From Eretmocerus hayati (Eukaryota; Arthropoda; Insecta; Hymenoptera; Aphelinidae), in NCBI GenBank assembly GCA_029851415.1, contig CM056741.1, positions 177,427,021 to 177,491,020 on the forward strand: 64,000 nucleotides of DNA. The letters run 5' to 3'. This document shows, piece after piece, positions 51,676 to 64,000 of the stretch. A program made the translations under genes and the position numbers. The notes beneath the pieces were generated by a model. The model was not told where the DNA came from, did no database searches, and worked only from the letters and a program-made list of their open reading frames with translations. Numbering within the stretch: position 1 is the first letter of the stretch; each line of letters starts with the position of its first letter.

Positions 51676-54600
51676 ATGCAGTGCTTACTATGGATATTTC
51701 CTATCATTGCCTACATCGGTGCAGCCACTCCACCTCCTCGAAATAAAAGTGCACTGCTCAAAACTGAATTTGAGTGGAAGTATTTTGATTATTTATGGGA
51801 GTCAGAGGAACAGAAAAATGAATATATTTCCAAAAATTTGTACAAACCTGAAGCAATGCTGCCAATTGATGTTGATCGATCTAAAGGTATGCTTTATTCT
51901 CCCAAATTGGGATGTATCTGTAAATATTCAAATTGAAACTCAACAATATCCAAAGTGAAAGCTGTCATGCAAGGCCCCGGATCAAAATGGTATGAGTGGA
52001 TTTCGAATTTTGAAAAATTTGATTGAGACTTCCGTACAAGCAGGCTGGGATTTTGAAATTTTCCAAGGCAATGACCACAACATTTTTCCCATTCAATGGG
52101 AACAGTTACCAAAGCAACAATTTGAATTTCTTGAAATCTATAATGGTGAAGTGAAAATGAAAATAATCTTCACGTACCGTTAAATTAGGTAATTTTGGTA
52201 CGTTTTCGGTGTTTTTCATTTTATTGACAAAACTCACTCCTATCAGTAATTAATCGAAAGCTTACAGTCTCAGCTTTCGACTGATGGGCTACAAAGTTCA
52301 ATTTGATATGTTTAAGCAGGAGCTATTAGCAGTTTGAAAAGTGTTCCCAAAGTTGAACCCCGATGGGGCAACTTTGGTACACTCACAAAGTATATCAATT
52401 TTACCCACTATCATACAATTGAATCAATTTCAATCGTGCAGAAATCTTGCTCTCAGCTGTGTGCAAGATTTTATACCCCTTATGAAACCGGTAATAATAG
52501 AATCAAGATAAGTCAAAAAAGAGCTCTCATGGTAAGGCGTACTAAAGTTACCCCACCGTAATGCTTCTTACGTAGAGTCGCGCGTATCTTTGGTACACTT
52601 TTTTGAGGTTTCTTCCTCTGTTTTTCATTCATTAAAATTCTAAGTTCTGTAAATACTCCATTATAACGATTGTTTCTTCAATATGGTGTTATATGTGATC
52701 GAAATCGAGACTTATTCATCCGTAGCTCATTCCGAAACACTTTTTGCCAGGTACACTAACTGGACCACTCGAGTATCGCTGCTAAATCAGCCTTTTTGAA
52801 AAAAGCTTCAGTAATCAACCACAATCATCAAAATTACACAATTTGACGGTATTCCAAATCCAAGCAAGCTATGTGCATACCGAGAATTCAGATACGATTG
52901 TCATTAAATATAATGAAACTACTAGAATTTGATTAGACCAAGAATTAATTCAAACCTCAGCTCTTTCCACGCCTGTACAAAAAGTTCTCGATTCAAAATT
53001 CAGCATGCATTTCTTTTTTCGAATGAAGCTGAGATGTGGTCGGAGTCATTATCACGAACACTAGAGTGTTACGAATGCAGACAGTCTTTTTATGAGCACT
53101 AAATGTAAGGTAAGGACTATTTTAATATCCAATTTTTTCAGATGGAAGAACGTTTGTGAGTGTTGTAAGAGCGCCCGGTGTTCCTGCCAGTCTTCACACA
53201 ATATCTGATCAAATTATGAATTCAGGGCCACTTTTAGTTCCATATCCCAATTGGTCCACATGGAAAAATCCCAAAGAATGCAAAGGAATCACAGGTGTCT
53301 TCAGAATAGCGGTCATTTTCAATTTTGTGCCAAAATTTCTTATAACAAAAACATTTCCTTCGAAAATAATTTAAAATTACTAACATTCTTCACAGATCGA
53401 TAAATGTAATAGACTTTGGGTTTTGGATACCGGTAAAATAGACGAAGAATACATATGCTCAGCGCAGTTATTGGTTTACGATTTATCTACAGATAGATTG
53501 ATATCCAAAATTCCAATTCCTGATAGTATTGCTAGGGATAAAAATAAAATGGGACTTCTCGTTACTCCAATTGTGGAAACTTATGGGAAGAATTGTAGCC
53601 AAACAACGGTGAGTAACATTTTCATTTAGTGCATATTTCATTATACTTGTGATAAATACTAAATGAACATAAAACAAGGTGTGAAGAATTTGCGCATTGA
53701 AAAACGATTCAAAAGGAAACGGTGGGCATGAATTTGACGAATGGAATATGATTAAGAGTACGATATATTGCAACTACATCACAAATCGGTATTGATAATG
53801 GATTTTTTTTCGAAAGACCGTCAATTAACTTAGAAAACAAGCGTTGCAATAAGTAAAAGATAAGTGGACACAATAACAAAACCATGGAAAATTACTTTAA
53901 TTTTTGCTCTTCTCGTCCGCAGGTTTACGTGAATGATGTTATTGGCCATGGTCTCATTATTTGGAATGAAGACAAATTCATTCGCCTGGAGAATGATTTA
54001 TTCAAGCCTGAAGAGAAATACGCCAACTTTACAATAGCTGGAGAATCATTCTACCTCCCGGATGGAATTTTTAATCAAATTTTGACACCAGAAAAGTTTT
54101 TCAACGGAGAACGATATTTGTATTTCAGACCATTAGCTTCTAGATCATTGTATTCTGTTCCGGCCAAAGATTTGAAACTCAATGGTAATTCCAATTCAAC
54201 ACGCTATTCTGGATACAAGGACGTTCTATCGAGTCAGGCAACAGCAATGGTATTTTCTTCAAATGGAACTCTTTTTTATGGGCTCACGGAAGATATCGCT
54301 ATCGGCTGCTGGAACTTAAATAAGACCTTGAAATCCGAAAACTTGGTAAGTTTGAATTTCTTGAAACCCTTGGGACATTCTATTTTTTTCGGATGAGAAA
54401 GATTGAAACAAAAGAAACTTATTGTACAGATTCGATGAAATTGGTGAATACCGTAAACTTTTTTTGGACTTTTCAGGGGATCCCATTGATAGATAAACAG
54501 AGACTTCAATTCATGAGTGGTCTCAAAATCATCACAAATCCAAAACGGTTTCGCCAAGGACTCAGCCACGGAAAAGAGCGGCTACTCATGATGACAAATA

Positions 54601-54710
54601 GAATACAAAAGTTTTATCGTGGTACACAAAATTCTAGTGAGATAAATTACAGAGTCATGAGTATCGGCGTGAGAGAACTTGTTAAAGATACTGTCTGCGA
54701 TAATGTCTGA
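51676..54710 (+). CDS. Yellow/major royal jelly protein family member, copy 2
   Basis: Exons 51676-51886, 53142-53311, 53396-53608, 53923-54345 and 54477-54710 repeat those of copy 1. The encoded 416-residue protein is the same, including the signal peptide and the IDKCNRLWVLDTG motif. Unlike the CZIB pair, the whole upstream region is inside the unit (more than 10 kb, including the TATA box at 51368), so both copies should be expressed alike. If the duplication is real, this doubles the dose of a secreted yellow-family protein. Tandem growth of this family is known in Hymenoptera, where royal jelly proteins arose that way. Confidence 0.92.
52184..52562. repeat. Copy 2 of the intron 1 dispersed repeat
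   Basis: Counterpart of 32512-32890. The related downstream repeat of unit 2 lies at 55332-56312. Confidence 0.5.
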
Positions 54711-56317
54711 TTGATCTTTGAAAATATTGTTGGAAAAAAGTGAGATGTGAGGTGAAAATGAATTCAAGTACAACTTCATCCATCACGAGTTGAAGATTGA
54801 AAATTGCTTAGTGTCCTATCCTATGTTACTCAGCCAAATACTCAAAACGTTTTCGTATCGATTCGTCTTATTTCTATAAAGTCAATCCCCGATTCTAAAT
54901 CCATATAGATATCTTCAGAGTCACGAAATGCATCAATGGCCGTGCTTATTATACATATCTAAAAACCGCAATAGGCTTTAACGTATTTATAAGATCTTGG
55001 GAATTTCCTGGATTTTCAAATTTTGTGATGCTTTTGATACTGAGAAAGGTTAGAATTCCGAACGAGATTCTATGGTGGCGCTTCACATTCACAAACGTCA
55101 AAAAAAAGAAAAATCACAGCGCACATTCCCAACATTTTGACCTCTTTTTTGGTGATAGCTTTTTAGAATGACCCTGGGCCGAAAAACTGACGATTGCTTC
55201 AAAAAGAGCACAGAAAAATCGATCGATAATGACTTATGTAATTGTTTTTTCAATCGTTTTAATAGTTCGTACAAGGTGGCACACGTTGTTTCCAAATTTC
55301 CACGGAGCTACTCACATACGGGGTGATTTAAAAGTACCGTCAAGTAGGGTAATTATGGGACAAAAACCGCATTTTTCCTCCTCCAAACTCGTGTAACTGA
55401 TATCTCCAACTAAAGATATCAAATGTGCATTTGGATATCTCTAGTTGGAGATATGGGCGCTCAAAGTCGTGTCCCAAAGTTAAACCAGTTTGGGGTAACA
55501 TTTGGACAGGGATCGGTATCTATCATTCATTCGTTATTTTATTCATGAACTAGATTATACAATCAATTTTTACCATCATTAATCGAAAGCTGAGTGTGTT
55601 AGCTTTCTATTGACCTCTTGTAAAAGTTCATTTGATCGAATCTGACTTATGTAATAGAGTAAAATGACCTTCAACATACCGCACTGTCCTCGCCGCGACT
55701 ACCTCTCAAAGAAGAGAATACCTCCAAAGTCAGTTTTGGCTAAAATTGACATATCTCGGCTCCCGCGGGTCAAACTGAGACGATCCCCCGCTCATTTTGA
55801 AGCTCTTATAGACGGCTTTGAAAAATAGGCTCTGATGATATCATAGTTGTTGGAACATAATTAAGAGCACTAGTACAAGTATTCTAAAGTTACCACAATT
55901 CGCAGAAAAAACACATCTTTCTCAGTTTCTACGCTACACAATTGAAACTGGGTGGGAATGAGCCAATGTAATGATCGATTTTTCCAGGTATATTATGTAC
56001 AGACAAGTGGAATCTAGCTCGGTTACCTTGGATTCGTACTACAAAAGTCAGAACCGTAACAATTTTTCCGAGCTTCTGTTTGTTGGATTAAAAATATACT
56101 TCTGAAAAAGTCTGTTTATAAACGGATAAATAGATTATTGGGAGGGGGGGGGGGGGCTCGCGCTGGTGCAAGACATTGCTCATACGTGCCCCGAGTGGGA
56201 GGAACTGGTATTAAAGACTCAGGATCATGATCCTGCCGATCGCGCGTGATAACGACTCTTTCATGGGTTGTCCCAAAATTACCACCCTGTCCCAAAGTTA
56301 CCCCAGTTGGCAATATT

Positions 56318-57188
56318 GTATTTCCCCGCATGGAGTGGAAGTACTTCGATCATTTTTTACTCAGATCAGATCATTTTTTTTCTTTTTTCCTTTTCTCCTC
56401 TCCTGAATGGTAAATGGATTTTGTTGAAATCAGAATTCTTTAAAGAATAACACTTACCCCAAAACTCGATTGAGAATTACCAACCTAGTACGAATGCAGT
56501 ACCAGTACAAGACTCACGCGGCAGTTTCCAGTTCCGCGACAGTTCCACAGGATTTGAGCGGTACCGCGAGAGTAATAGCGTAGCAGTATCAGTTCGAGAC
56601 TGATACCGAACCTTTGCGACAATCTTTCGGAACTTGGATGGTAGCGCAATAGTACTAGCGCAGCAGCAACAGTTCGAGATTCATTCGACAGTCCCACGAT
56701 ATCTCTCCGGGACTCGAATGATACCACAAATGGACTTCCTGTTAGTACAGTCTTATTAGTCTTACGAACCATTCATGCCAGTCTTGAACTGTTGCCCTAT
56801 AGTACTGTTGCGGTACCACTCAAGTTCCGCACAAGTGTCGCGAAAGTCCCGTATCAGTCTCGGACTGGTAGTGCTACGCTAGAACTTTTGTGGTATGATC
56901 CAAGTTCCGAAGAGGTGTCGCGGTACTCCCGAATCAGTCTCGAACTGGTACTACCGCGCTATTACTGACGCGACACCGCTCAAATCCTGTGGAACTATCG
57001 CGGAACTGACGCATATTTCTTGGACTTGTACTGCATTAGTACTAGGTTGGTGATTCTCAATCGAGTTTTCTGGGAATAGTTCTCCTTCAAAGAATCGCGA
57101 TCTAAGCAAAATCCATTCATCATTGAAGAGAGGGCGAAAAAAATTTGATCTGAAATTTGAAGTACTTCCACCCCTTGTGGGGAAATAC
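56318..57188. mobile_element. Copy 2 of the FB-like foldback element
   Basis: Counterpart of 36646-37516, including the internal short repeats. Confidence 0.7.
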
Positions 57189-57581
57189 ACTACTTTTAAA
57201 ACACCATGTGTATCATGTAGCATGTATTGTATATACGTACATACGCGTAAAGCTGGAGAAAAGGTTTCGATGGCTCAATTTTTTTTCGTTTACTTCAGAG
57301 TTATGAAATAGAGATTTAAAAATTTGCAAATGGAATTGTTAAATATCGACATTGCCGATAATATTGTTATGTATATTCATACTTACATAATTTTCCCTAA
57401 TCATTTGCAATTCAATACATACGTATGTAAGCAATCTTACGAATGAGGTGATTTGGCCGAGCAAGCCGTTTTTGGGGACAGAATAACTTACGTTTTGTCT
57501 CCCCTCACATCGGAGACAGTTAAGACCTCAATCACCATCCAAAACAGTTAGGTAAGGGCATAAAATATGATGATGGAACAC

Positions 57582-57720
57582 CTTGATGGGCATGAAATAT
57601 CGACATTCACATGTCGATATTTCATGCACATCAAGATGTATTCAATTCAATTCAATTTATTCAATAAAGGGTAGATATGCATAAGTGCTTAGCACTTATG
57701 CATATCTACCCTTTATTGAA
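57582..57720. repeat. Copy 2 of the long hairpin pair
   Basis: Counterpart of 37910-38048, with the same perfect 61-base palindrome. Confidence 0.85.
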
Positions 57721-58901
57721 TACTTGTCCGCATCCCTATCAACTCACTAAAATATTAAATACTAAATACTAATAACTGTCTCTAATACTAATTCTAAAAT
57801 AACAGGTATACTAACTAGTACATTTTTATTCCAAAATATTTCAAGGAGGTTATTTTTCAAATAAGTTCTTCATTTCATCAATATTCGCTCTCAGGAGCCA
57901 TTTTCTTGGTTCATTTGCTATTCCTTGTGGGTGTATGAGATTCAAGATATTGTTAGATTGTCATCCTGCAGGACCTGGCAGGCTCTTTTATGGGTTTTAT
58001 CACTGCTCAAGCATCACTTCGACCCAAAGAAATATCCACGGGGAAGCCGTGCTCTCGGGCGTGCTGCTATTTTGAGGTTCCCCAAAAATTAAATTCGAAA
58101 TCGCCTTTAGTTCAAGAGATTTGCCGATGTACTTAATGAGCGTGTCGTGTTTAGTTTACTTAGCAAAAAGTGTCAACACGACATCGTGGTGACATGTAAG
58201 TTGACACGATTGCAGTGTAGTTCTCGATAAAATTATTTTTACTCGCGACGAATCGACTCTGCAACAATTTTGTTTGAAGAAGTGGCTCACGTTTTACGAA
58301 TTTGCAACGTTTCTTCCAATCGCAATTCGATTACCACGTCATCCAATTGATCGTTCTGAACTCGGTAAAATTCTTTTACTCAATGCAGACGAGTAGTGCT
58401 CTTTAGCTGTTCTCAGCGTGATCTTGCAGTCAAAATTGGCTTATCGTGGATATTAAATCCACCAAACTACGTAAAACGACGTGCAATGTATGTACTCACA
58501 ACCATCACCTGTGGAGAATTTTTCTGCAAATTGAGAAAAAAGTTTGCACCGAGGAAAATTTTCTTAGTATTCAATTTTTCCCGCGATATTCAGAACTCAA
58601 TTTTGCAACGATCTCAATGAAATTTTTCTTGAAAGCAGAAAAATACTCGTCACGTGGCGATACTATTTGTTTGCTTCCTCTTTGTTTTTGATAATTAGTA
58701 CTAGCGTTATTGCCTACCTCGCTAACGCTCGTCCGGCTTGGAAGTGTCTTTGATATAGTATGGGCCCCTGGAATGCTTCTGTAGTTGAACAATGTAACGT
58801 TGAGATTCCATAATACAGTGGATTCGGAAAAAATTATGTGCGTGGCGACCACGTGCGCAAGAAGGTGAAACCTTCTGACCGCTGGGCGGGTGTGATTCAG
58901 T

Positions 58902-60572
58902 TGAAAGCTGAAAATGCTTTGCTCTCATCTCATTAGTTTTAGAGTATCAGGTTTCTAGTGTTTTTCATCACTCCGTAGATGAATAGAGTGATTGATCAAA
59001 GATTGAGGAGCACTATTCTCTCAACTAGTTTACAAACTGCATTCAGTCTAGACCTTAAATACAAACATTGGTTAGGTAATAAACTATCTTGAAGCTTGGC
59101 AGTTTTGTACCAAAAAGTTGGATAACGACAGGCTCCATCGCACTTTTTTTTGTCAATCATTGTTGTGATTCAAGTACTCAAGTGAATGCTGTTTGTAAGA
59201 GTTTCAACTCCTCGTTGCAAGAATAGTGCACCCCAATCTCTCAACAGTGTTTCAGTTATTCAATTCAGAACTTGGAAGAAACACTGATTGACAAACAATT
59301 TGTGATGGAGCTTGTCGTTATCCAACCTTTTTGTACAGAACTACCAAGCTCCAAGCTAGTTTATTTCCCACCCAAATTTTGTTTTTAAGGTCTGAACTGA
59401 ATGCAGTTCGTAATAGTTTTACCCACTTGTTGAGTAAAGTGTGCAACTCGGTCTCTCACTTGATGATTCAATTGGAAGTTGAATCCACTTCGCTCACATC
59501 TCATTCCTTCCAGAGTATCAAGTAGCTGGTGTTTCTCATCACTCCAATGATGAACTGAATGACCGGTCAAAGATTGAGAAGCACCATACTCTCAACAAGG
59601 AGTTGAAAATATCACAGACTGCATTCAGTTCAAACCTTCAATACAAACATTAGTTGGGGAATAAACTAGCTTGGAGCTTGGCAGTTCTGTATGAAAAGGT
59701 TGGATAACAACAAACTCCATTCCAGTTTGTTTGTCTTCATTGTTTTCATAAAGTTCTGAATCCAATGGTGGTGAACTGAAACACTGTTCAGAGTTTGAGG
59801 TGCGCTATTCTTACGCAACAAGAGGTTATAACTTTTACAAACTGCATTCACTTCAGAACTTGAATGAAACAATGATTGACACACAAACTGTGATATAGCT
59901 TGTCGTGATGCAATTTTCTGGTACAGAACTGCTAAGCTCCAAGATAGCTAATTTCCCAACTAATATTTGTATTCAAAGTCTAAACTGAATGCAGTTTGTG
60001 ATATCTCCAACTCCTTGTTGAGAGGAATGGTGCTCCTCAATTTTTGACCGATCACTCAGTTCATGTACGGAGTGATGGAAAACACCAAAAACTTGATACT
60101 CTGAAAGTAATGAGATGTGAGCAAAGCACATGCAGCTTCCAACTGAATCATCAGGTTAAGATGGAGTTGCACACTTTTCTCAACAAGTAGTTGAAACTAT
60201 CACAAACTGCATCCTGTTCAGACTTTAAATACAATATCTAGTTGGGAAATAAACTAGCTTGAAAGGTTGGCAGTTCTGTACGAAAAGGTTGGATGACGAC
60301 AAGCTCCATCACAGTTTGTTTATCAATCAGTCTTTCTTCCAAGTTCTGAATTGAATAATGGTGAACTGCGACACTGTTCAGAGATTGAAGTGCACTATTC
60401 TTGCAACAAGAAGTTGGAACTTTGACAAACAGCACTCACTTCAAAACTTGGATCAAAACAATGATTGACAAACAAACCCTGATGGAGCTTGTCGTTAACC
60501 AACCTTTTTGTCCAGAATTGCCAAACTTCAAGATAGTTTATTTTTCAACCAATCTTTGTATTCAAAGTCCAA
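58902..60572. repeat. Copy 2 of the roughly 580-base repeat array
   Basis: Counterpart of 39230-40900. The GC-rich tail follows at 60582-60833, after which unique sequence begins. Confidence 0.7.
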
Positions 60573-60977
60573 ACAGACGGACTACACACACTAGACACGA
60601 CCATGCGCTCAGCTGCGGACAGCTGCGGATGAATATTTATCGGCGTTCATGCGGGATTTACACGGGGTTTCTGCGGCGGGTAACGCCGTTTCCACCGTGG
60701 CGCCCGTAAGAAGATACTACATTGAGAACCCGGCGTTTACGCGGCAAATAGTTACGCGCCGGAGTTCGCATCCAGTCAAATTTTTCCCCGTGGCCGAATC
60801 GCCCACCGTCGGTAAAGAAGGTTTCACCTTCAAAAATAATTTCCTTGATGTAACCTAGTAACTGTGATTGAGAACTGTTGAGTTGGTGTAATGTTGCGCA
60901 TAGTGAGGTTCCTGAATCTCCAGTAAGTATCTGGAAATTTCGCCCAACTAGCCAGTCCCATAGCAACGGCCTCATGC

Positions 60978-61175
60978 AGACCCAATCCCAGCCCCTTCCT
61001 CAGCCACACCCCATCCATGGCCCTAGCCTCAGTCCCAGCCCCAGCCCGTCTCAGCCTCAGCACCAACCTTAGCCCAAGACCCAGCTTCAGCCCCAGCCCA
61101 GCCTCAGCTACAGCCTCGGCCCTAGCGTCAGTCTCAGGCTTAGCCACTGCCCCAGCCTTAGGCAGCGGCTACATG
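60978..61175. repeat. Degenerate CAGCCC/CAGCCT minisatellite
   Basis: About 200 bases of imperfect six-base repeats (CAGCCC, CAGCCT, TAGCCC and variants). The frames through it give low-complexity G/L or P/S peptides and are not credited as genes. Confidence 0.8.
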
Positions 61176-61533
61176 CAATTTTTCGAGGCGTTTCTGAGAC
61201 AGCGGGACAGCGCCTCTAGCGGTGAAGCTTTATTGGCGGGCATCAAGCTTCAAATTCAAATCAGAATTTTCCACTTCAGCTTAATAAATACATTCTTTAA
61301 AAATTCGGAACGACTAGTTCGAATCCTAACGTAATAATTTAAAATTGTCTTTAGTATGGAGAATTCGTAAGAACTTTCCTCCTTCTGCCAACATGCAAGC
61401 TGCTATCAATAATGAATTGTTAGCAGCAGTTTTACAGAGGCAGCTAAATATTAAATATTTCCAATTCTGTTCAGCTAATCATTAATTTTCTGTAAATAAA
61501 TGTCTCGATTGTTTTCTTTCAAAATCGGAATGC

Positions 61534-61586
61534 CTCGGCAAATACGCACGCACGAGCTATAGCTAGTTCGTGCGTATTTGCTGAGT
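61534..61586. repeat. Hairpin with CAAATACGCAC arms
   Basis: GGCAAATACGCACG on the left is mirrored by CGTGCGTATTTGCTG on the right around AGCTATAGCT, with a 4-base CACG slip in the left arm. It may be a small MITE or cruciform. The rest of 61176-62227 presumably holds the 5' UTR and promoter of the next gene; a TATATA at 61892-61897 is a weak candidate. Confidence 0.5.
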
Positions 61587-62227
61587 ATTCGTTCGTGGGT
61601 TCGTCTATAGAGAGTGTTTCAAGAGGGTGCGAAACGCAGTTTCAAAATTTCTTCACCAAAAGTGGGTCTCTCAATTGAATGATAAAAGGAGTATCCTGTA
61701 AAATCATGTGGTGATCGATGAATATTTTGGTTATGGTTGATAGAATAAAATTTTATCATGGTAACTCTGGGCGGCTAAGGCCCGTAACCAAGGTCATAAC
61801 CAACGAATATAGACCTGTATCATAACCACGCAGTATGCGAGTTACCGCATATACAGCTATAGTGTGTACAGTGTGTACAGTCTGCTGTGTTTATATAGGC
61901 GCACTCAGGTAAAGATGGGTAAAGAGGTGATGTGTCGCGGTCGGCTCGCAGCCACTAGGTATCGCGGGATGCATCTTGATGCATCTGTGCTGCACGTGTG
62001 AAGGCTATCACGTGTGTCTATAGTGTATATGTGCATAGTGTACCGAAATTTTCTGCACTTTATTACCCGCATTCTCCACTTTCACTTTTTTTTGGTTTCC
62101 TCCCAAAACTCGATGAGAGGAGAGATAGCTAGCCTCGCGATGGGTTGCATTGGAGCAAATCTCATTGTTCTTTATGCAGTTGTTGAGACCACATCTTCAC
62201 CGCTCATCTCGAGTTCATTCAGCGACA

Positions 62228-63562
62228 ATGAGTACTCCTGCTGAAGTACTTCAAGTACTTGATAGTGAGGTGAGTATGAAAATTTTTTTGAAAGACAATG
62301 CTTTGCCTTGATCTATCATTTTTTGTGTTATAATTCCATACCCGCAGTCTTTGTCTGTACTTCATGATGGCTCAGTGGAATTCTCATGCAATATTTGTGG
62401 CAATGTTTTGGCTTTTGATGGCAACCTTTGGACGCATGAGTGCATGAATTATCCCAAGAATAATGAAAAGTCTCATGTTTTTGATATTGATGCTAACAAC
62501 AAAATTAAGCTTGGTAAGTCCTCAGCTTTGAATTATCATTTATTCTCATTATCATATTCTAGAAAAATATTTTCAAATGTGCATTTCAACTTTCATAGTG
62601 CCCCGTAACAGTGTGAATACTAGTTCTAAATCAAGAAATGCACCAAATACCAGTAACAACCGACAAAAAGTACAAACTCTGCTCATTGACAGCTCCAATA
62701 GTAGTGCTACTAGTAACGAAAGCACTAATGAAGCCCTAGACATGGATTTGGAGACAGAGCTGTGCGTGAAGCAGATATTGATTTCTTCTATCAAGTCAAG
62801 GCCTATTATATGGAACCATGTCAATTTTCGCGTAGAGCAGAGAAAAGCCAAACTCATACTTGATGCCTGGGTTGCAATTTCCAAGGAGCTAGGTGTTACA
62901 GTACAATATGCTCAAGACACATGGAAAGAATTGAAGTCTAAATACAAGAATGTGAAAGAGCTGAAAGATAAATATAAGGCCAGTGGTGTCAGCACTGATA
63001 CGTTGGGAGCGGTGCAGAAAGCAAACATTGATTTCCCATTGTATGATGATATGGCTTTCATCAATGATTTCATAGAACCTATTCAGTAAGTACAAAAATT
63101 TTTGCTTACATTTTGTACATAACTGATGACACTAGACAGTCTAATAATATGTTCATTCCCTCTTGTAGAACCACTGACTCGCTATCCACTAGTCCAGCCA
63201 ATGCAGATGACACAGTCGCCCAATACCAAAGGTTAACTAAAACAACCTCCAAAAAAAGTGAGTGACATGATTGGTTATAAACTTATATGATGTAAGATTG
63301 ATAAAAATAATCCTAACTCTTTCATCTTGTAGGGTGTAATAGTGCATCTCAGAAGGAAGAAGCTTCATACGATGCATTTCATAAAGATGTGATGAGTTTG
63401 CTGAAGGAAAATAAGGACCCCGAGGAAGAAGAATTATCAGCATATGCTCATCAGCTAAAACATGGGTTGAAACGGATCCCTGCTAAACATAGATTTGATG
63501 TGCAGATGGATCTTTTACAGTTTTTGCAGACCAAAATCCGTCAGTACAGTAATTCTAACTGA
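62228..63562 (+). CDS. MADF-BESS domain protein with a possible N-terminal zinc-binding motif
   Basis: Five coding exons with GT-AG junctions and matching phases: 62228-62269, 62348-62513, 62599-63085, 63169-63257 and 63333-63562. They encode about 337 residues. Residues 28-46 contain C-x2-C and H-x-C (CNICG ... THEC), a possible C2HC zinc knuckle. Residues about 127-220 form a MADF domain, a Myb-like DNA-binding fold, with ILISSIKSRPIIWNH, DAWVAISKELG and the TWKELKSKYKNVKEL helix. Residues about 295-330 form a BESS protein-interaction motif (YAHQLKHGLKRIPAKHRFDV followed by MDLLQFLQTKI). This layout is that of Adf-1/Dip3-like insect transcription regulators, so a nuclear DNA-binding role is likely. 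Its targets are unknown. The ATG at 62228 is the first in frame with exon 2. Confidence 0.87.
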
Positions 63563-64000
63563 GAATCATCTTATGAGGATGAATTGACTCAAGCCGAAGG
63601 AAATTTTTGGTCCATCTATTCTACATAGCTCACATCTTGATCAGAATGTGATGATGTATCGTCTGCCCCATGAGTATGGATGTATATTGATGTCCACATG
63701 ATAAGAATTGATGCATATATTAGTGATGATCATCAGAAGAATCTAACCATTTTATATTTTTGCAATTTTAAGGTTAAGTAGACTTATTATACTTGATAAT
63801 GTAAAAGCAATTTGGCTTCAGAGATGAAGAACAATGAAGACCAACAATAATTCACTATTTATTAGTGGTCATTGTCTGAAGAATCAATTAACCAAAAACT
63901 TTTTCAATGTACCATTAACTAGACTCATAGTGTTTTTGAAATGGTTTGATTTTTAAGATACACAATAATTAAGACTTTCCGTCCTCAATGAATATTATCA
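63563..64000. other. 3' flank of the MADF-BESS gene
   Basis: AT-rich sequence to the window end, presumably 3' UTR. No canonical AATAAA or further gene was recognised. Confidence 0.4.

Larger units (their letters stand above)
41162..60833 (+). repeat. Direct tandem repeat unit 2 (19,672 bases)
   Basis: Second copy of the unit, starting immediately after unit 1. Every feature described for unit 1 recurs here 19,672 bases further on. The sequence before it differs (the end of unit 1 instead of the CZIB first exon), so the CZIB copy here has a new upstream region. Its gene-free stretches hold the same material as the matching parts of unit 1. Confidence 0.97.

Noticed and set aside
21490..60833. 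Idea that the duplicated unit is itself one giant transposon
   Set aside because: No terminal inverted or long terminal repeats and no target duplication at its edges; it carries ordinary host genes.
60830..61334. Leucine/glycine-rich and serine/proline-rich frames
   Set aside because: They are translations of a six-base minisatellite.

Overview
The window is nuclear DNA from an insect, most likely a hymenopteran. The genes have introns with GT-AG splice sites. One gene belongs to the insect-restricted yellow/major royal jelly protein (MRJP) family, another is a MADF-BESS protein of a type common in insects, and AT-rich spacers full of inverted-repeat transposons separate them. The hymenopteran assignment is inference. 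No bacterial, viral or CRISPR content was seen.

Bases 1-21489 are single copy. On the minus strand lie the 5' part of a prostaglandin reductase 1-like gene (running off the left edge) and an unprocessed pseudogene of the same family. A small plus-strand gene with a CENP-B-type helix-turn-helix follows. Next comes a complete 15-exon rictor gene (mTORC2 subunit, minus strand), whose introns hold a SINE nested in a foldback MITE and a possible piggyBac relic. Last is a three-exon THAP gene (minus strand) that keeps DNA-binding and P-element-like HTH parts but no transposase core.

Bases 21490-60833 are two head-to-tail copies of one 19,672-base unit. The spacing is constant and no difference was noticed. 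Each unit carries a CXXC zinc-binding protein gene (CZIB/UPF0587), several nested foldback elements, a decayed LINE endonuclease split by a MITE, a five-exon yellow/MRJP gene, an FB-like foldback element with internal repeats, two pairs of near-perfect palindromes, and a roughly 580-base repeat array in both orientations. The left breakpoint falls inside the splice donor of the CZIB 5'-UTR intron, so copy 2 lacks that exon and donor. Either this is a very recent segmental duplication or an assembly artefact; the sequence alone cannot decide.

Bases 60834-64000 are single copy: a CAGCCC-type minisatellite, a hairpin, and a five-exon plus-strand MADF-BESS gene with a possible zinc-binding N-terminus.

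The genes do not form a pathway. They are ordinary neighbours (redox metabolism, growth signalling, chromatin-type DNA binding, a secreted yellow-family protein). The unusual aspects are the duplication, the nested foldback elements and three transposase-derived or DNA-binding genes close together.
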